6,396 bases of DNA. Source: Actinomycetota bacterium. Lineage in GTDB: Bacteria > Actinomycetota > Actinomycetes > Streptosporangiales > Streptosporangiaceae. The stretch lies in the NCBI GenBank assembly GCA_003140115.1, contig PLIQ01000271.1, positions 796 to 7,191 on the forward strand, given 5' to 3'. Each line of letters starts with the position of its first letter. Positions within the stretch are counted from its first letter, which is position 1. A program made the position numbers and the translations under genes. A model generated the notes under the pieces. That model ran no database searches, had not been told where the DNA came from, and saw only the letters and a program-made list of their open reading frames with translations. This document shows positions 5,502 through 6,396 of this stretch, piece by piece.

Positions 5502-5513
5502 CGTAGACCTACG
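5502..5513. promoter_or_regulatory. TetR operator candidate, copy 3 (diverged)
   Basis: CGTAG-AC-CTACG keeps the 10-bp core GTAGACCTAC of copies 1 and 2 and has perfect 5-bp arms, but the outer bases differ (TC and GG instead of CT and AG). It is 44 bp from copy 2, roughly four helical turns, and 55 bp upstream of the tetR ATG. Confidence 0.6.
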
Positions 5514-5567
5514 GTCGTTGTTAACATGTTGACCTGACGGGCCCGCAGGAGGGAAGGTACTGCCACC

Positions 5568-6296
5568 ATGGCGACCCCGGACGTCCGTCGCGCCGGCAAC
5601 GGCAGCGGCAAGATCACCCGCGAGGCGGTGCTGGCCGCCGCGCTGGAGATCATCGACCGCGACGGCGCCGACGCGCTGTCCATGCGCCGCCTGGCCCGCG
5701 CCCTGAACCGGGACCCGATGATCATGTACCGGCACGCGCCGGGCAAGGCCGCCCTGCTCGACGGCGTCGCCGAGACCGTCCTGGCCCAGCTCCAGGTCGA
5801 CTGCGCGGACCCGGACTGGGCCGGCCAGCTGCGGGAGGTCGCCCGCCGCTTCCGCGCGCTGGCGCTGGCCCACCCGCACGTGGTGCCGCTGATCGTCACC
5901 CGGCCGCTGGCCACCCCCCTCGGGCTGCGCCCGGTCGGCACCCTGCGCCCCCTGGAAGACATCCTGGCCCTGCTCACCCGGGCCGGGTTCAGCGAATCCG
6001 ACGCCCTGCACATCTACCGGGCCCTGTTCGGGTTCGTGCACGGCCACATCCTGGACGAGCTGCAGGAACTCGTCGAGAATCCCGACGAGACCGATGACCT
6101 GCTCCGGCTGGGCCTGCACCGGCTGCCAATCGGCGAGTTCTCCCTGCTCCGCGGACTGGCCCCGATCCTGGGGGGCTACGATGGCGCTGCCGAACTCGAA
6201 CGCGGCCTAGACATCCTGCTCACCGGGCTGACCACCACCCTGCCTCCCCCAGGGGCAACCCGCCCGCCCGCCCCAGCACAGCACCCCGCCAGCTGA
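5568..6296 (+). CDS. TetR-family transcriptional repressor
   Basis: Ligand-responsive DNA-binding repressor of 242 residues. The N-terminal helix-turn-helix covers about 16-65: KITREAVLAAALEIIDRDG, then ALSMRRLARALNRDPMIMYRH with the recognition helix, then the KAALLDGVAE linker helix. The longer C-terminal part (about 80-222) has the helical character and length of the TetR_C_1 type (the TetR/OtrR-like regulator class), including FGFVHGHILDELQEL around 154-168. The tail from 224 is proline- and alanine-rich and probably disordered. The ATG follows AGGAGGGAAGG, with the nearest AAGG ten bases away and GGAGGG fourteen, so spacing is somewhat long. Three palindromes with a shared core lie in its upstream region, as expected for a self-repressing TetR regulator controlling a divergent gene. 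The inducer cannot be inferred. Confidence 0.92.
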   Translation: MATPDVRRAGNGSGKITREAVLAAALEIIDRDGADALSMRRLARALNRDPMIMYRHAPGKAALLDGVAETVLAQLQVDCADPDWAGQLREVARRFRALALAHPHVVPLIVTRPLATPLGLRPVGTLRPLEDILALLTRAGFSESDALHIYRALFGFVHGHILDELQELVENPDETDDLLRLGLHRLPIGEFSLLRGLAPILGGYDGAAELERGLDILLTGLTTTLPPPGATRPPAPAQHPAS

Positions 6297-6396
6297 TCTG
6301 TCACTGCGGCGCCCCGGCGGCACCGCGGCCGGCTCTGCCGGCGGAGCCGTGGGTCGCCTACGTGTGAGCGGCCACCGGATCGGCACGGTTCACCTG
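6297..6396. other. right-edge region without a supported gene
   Basis: Apart from the two hairpins there is no gene I can support. A plus-strand frame from GTG at 6349 or 6364 stays open to the edge but has only a GGAG placed too close or too far. A minus-strand frame enters from the edge and stops at 6358-6360. Either could be the end of a gene outside the window. Confidence 0.4.
6306..6348 (+). terminator. two short hairpins after tetR, possible terminator
   Basis: Ten bases after the tetR stop, GCGGCGCC (6306-6313) can pair with GGCACCGC (6319-6326) with one mismatch around a 5-base loop. Just beyond, the 18-bp near-palindrome 6331-6348 (arms GGCTCT and GGAGCC around GCCGGC, with one T-G pair) forms a second hairpin. 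No T-run follows. In such GC-rich sequence short hairpins arise often by chance. Confidence 0.3.

Noticed and set aside
5561..5571. GCCACCATGG at the tetR start looks like a eukaryotic Kozak sequence and might suggest an engineered construct.
   Set aside because: The surrounding promoter, operator repeats, Shine-Dalgarno sequence and native-type codon use are bacterial, so a chance match is the simpler reading.
5442..6119. Long minus-strand frames opposite tetR (225 and 172 residues).
   Set aside because: They are antisense shadows typical of GC-rich genes, rich in glutamine/glycine or arginine/serine, with no domain features and no ribosome site.
6349..6396. Possible start of a glyoxalase/VOC-type gene at the right edge (RIGTVHL).
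   Set aside because: Only 16 residues are visible, the start lacks a properly spaced ribosome site, and the resemblance is too short to support a call.

Overview
This is a GC-rich window whose coding stretches strongly prefer G or C at the third codon position. It uses GTG as well as ATG starts, has tightly packed or overlapping genes, and carries CsbD and DUF6458-type small proteins. All of this points to an actinobacterial chromosome, of a Streptomyces-like or related high-GC lineage. The genus cannot be fixed from the sequence. I see no insertion sequence, integrase, tRNA or CRISPR array.

Nine genes are supported. Eight lie on the minus strand and run from right to left. The ninth, a TetR-family repressor at the right end, is on the plus strand and divergent from them. 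In minus-strand order they are: a CsbD-family stress protein (5325-5152), a 24-residue single-span membrane peptide (5060-4986), a two-span DUF6458-like membrane protein with a tandem-repeat tail (4858-4421), a Gfo/Idh/MocA oxidoreductase (4178-3135), a luciferase-like flavin-dependent monooxygenase (3015-1828), a MarR regulator (1828-1340), an NAD(P)H:FMN reductase (1343-660) and a class I SAM methyltransferase (635-69). The CsbD gene and the 24-residue peptide are too short for most ORF cut-offs.

Two regulatory modules stand out. In the first (3080-660), the monooxygenase, MarR and FMN reductase genes overlap at both junctions. They sit behind one promoter-like region whose -10/-35 spacer is covered by a 24-bp near-palindrome. 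This looks like a self-regulated two-component flavin monooxygenase operon of the CE1758/CE1759 type, with its own repressor gene between oxygenase and reductase. The methyltransferase, 24 bp further on, may be the fourth gene. The reductase would supply reduced flavin to the monooxygenase, and the MarR protein would release the operon when a substrate or related small molecule appears. The substrate is unknown.

In the second (5326-5567), the region between the CsbD gene and tetR holds three copies of a palindromic element with the core GTAGACCTAC. Two are 19-bp perfect direct repeats 23 bp apart. The third lies 44 bp further on. They overlap promoter-like elements on both strands, so the TetR protein probably represses itself and perhaps the envelope/stress genes that start with CsbD.

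The 242-bp stretch at 4179-4420 is AT-richer than its surroundings and has no convincing gene, but it contains stacked short palindromes. The two ends of the window (1-68 and 6297-6396) show no gene I can support.
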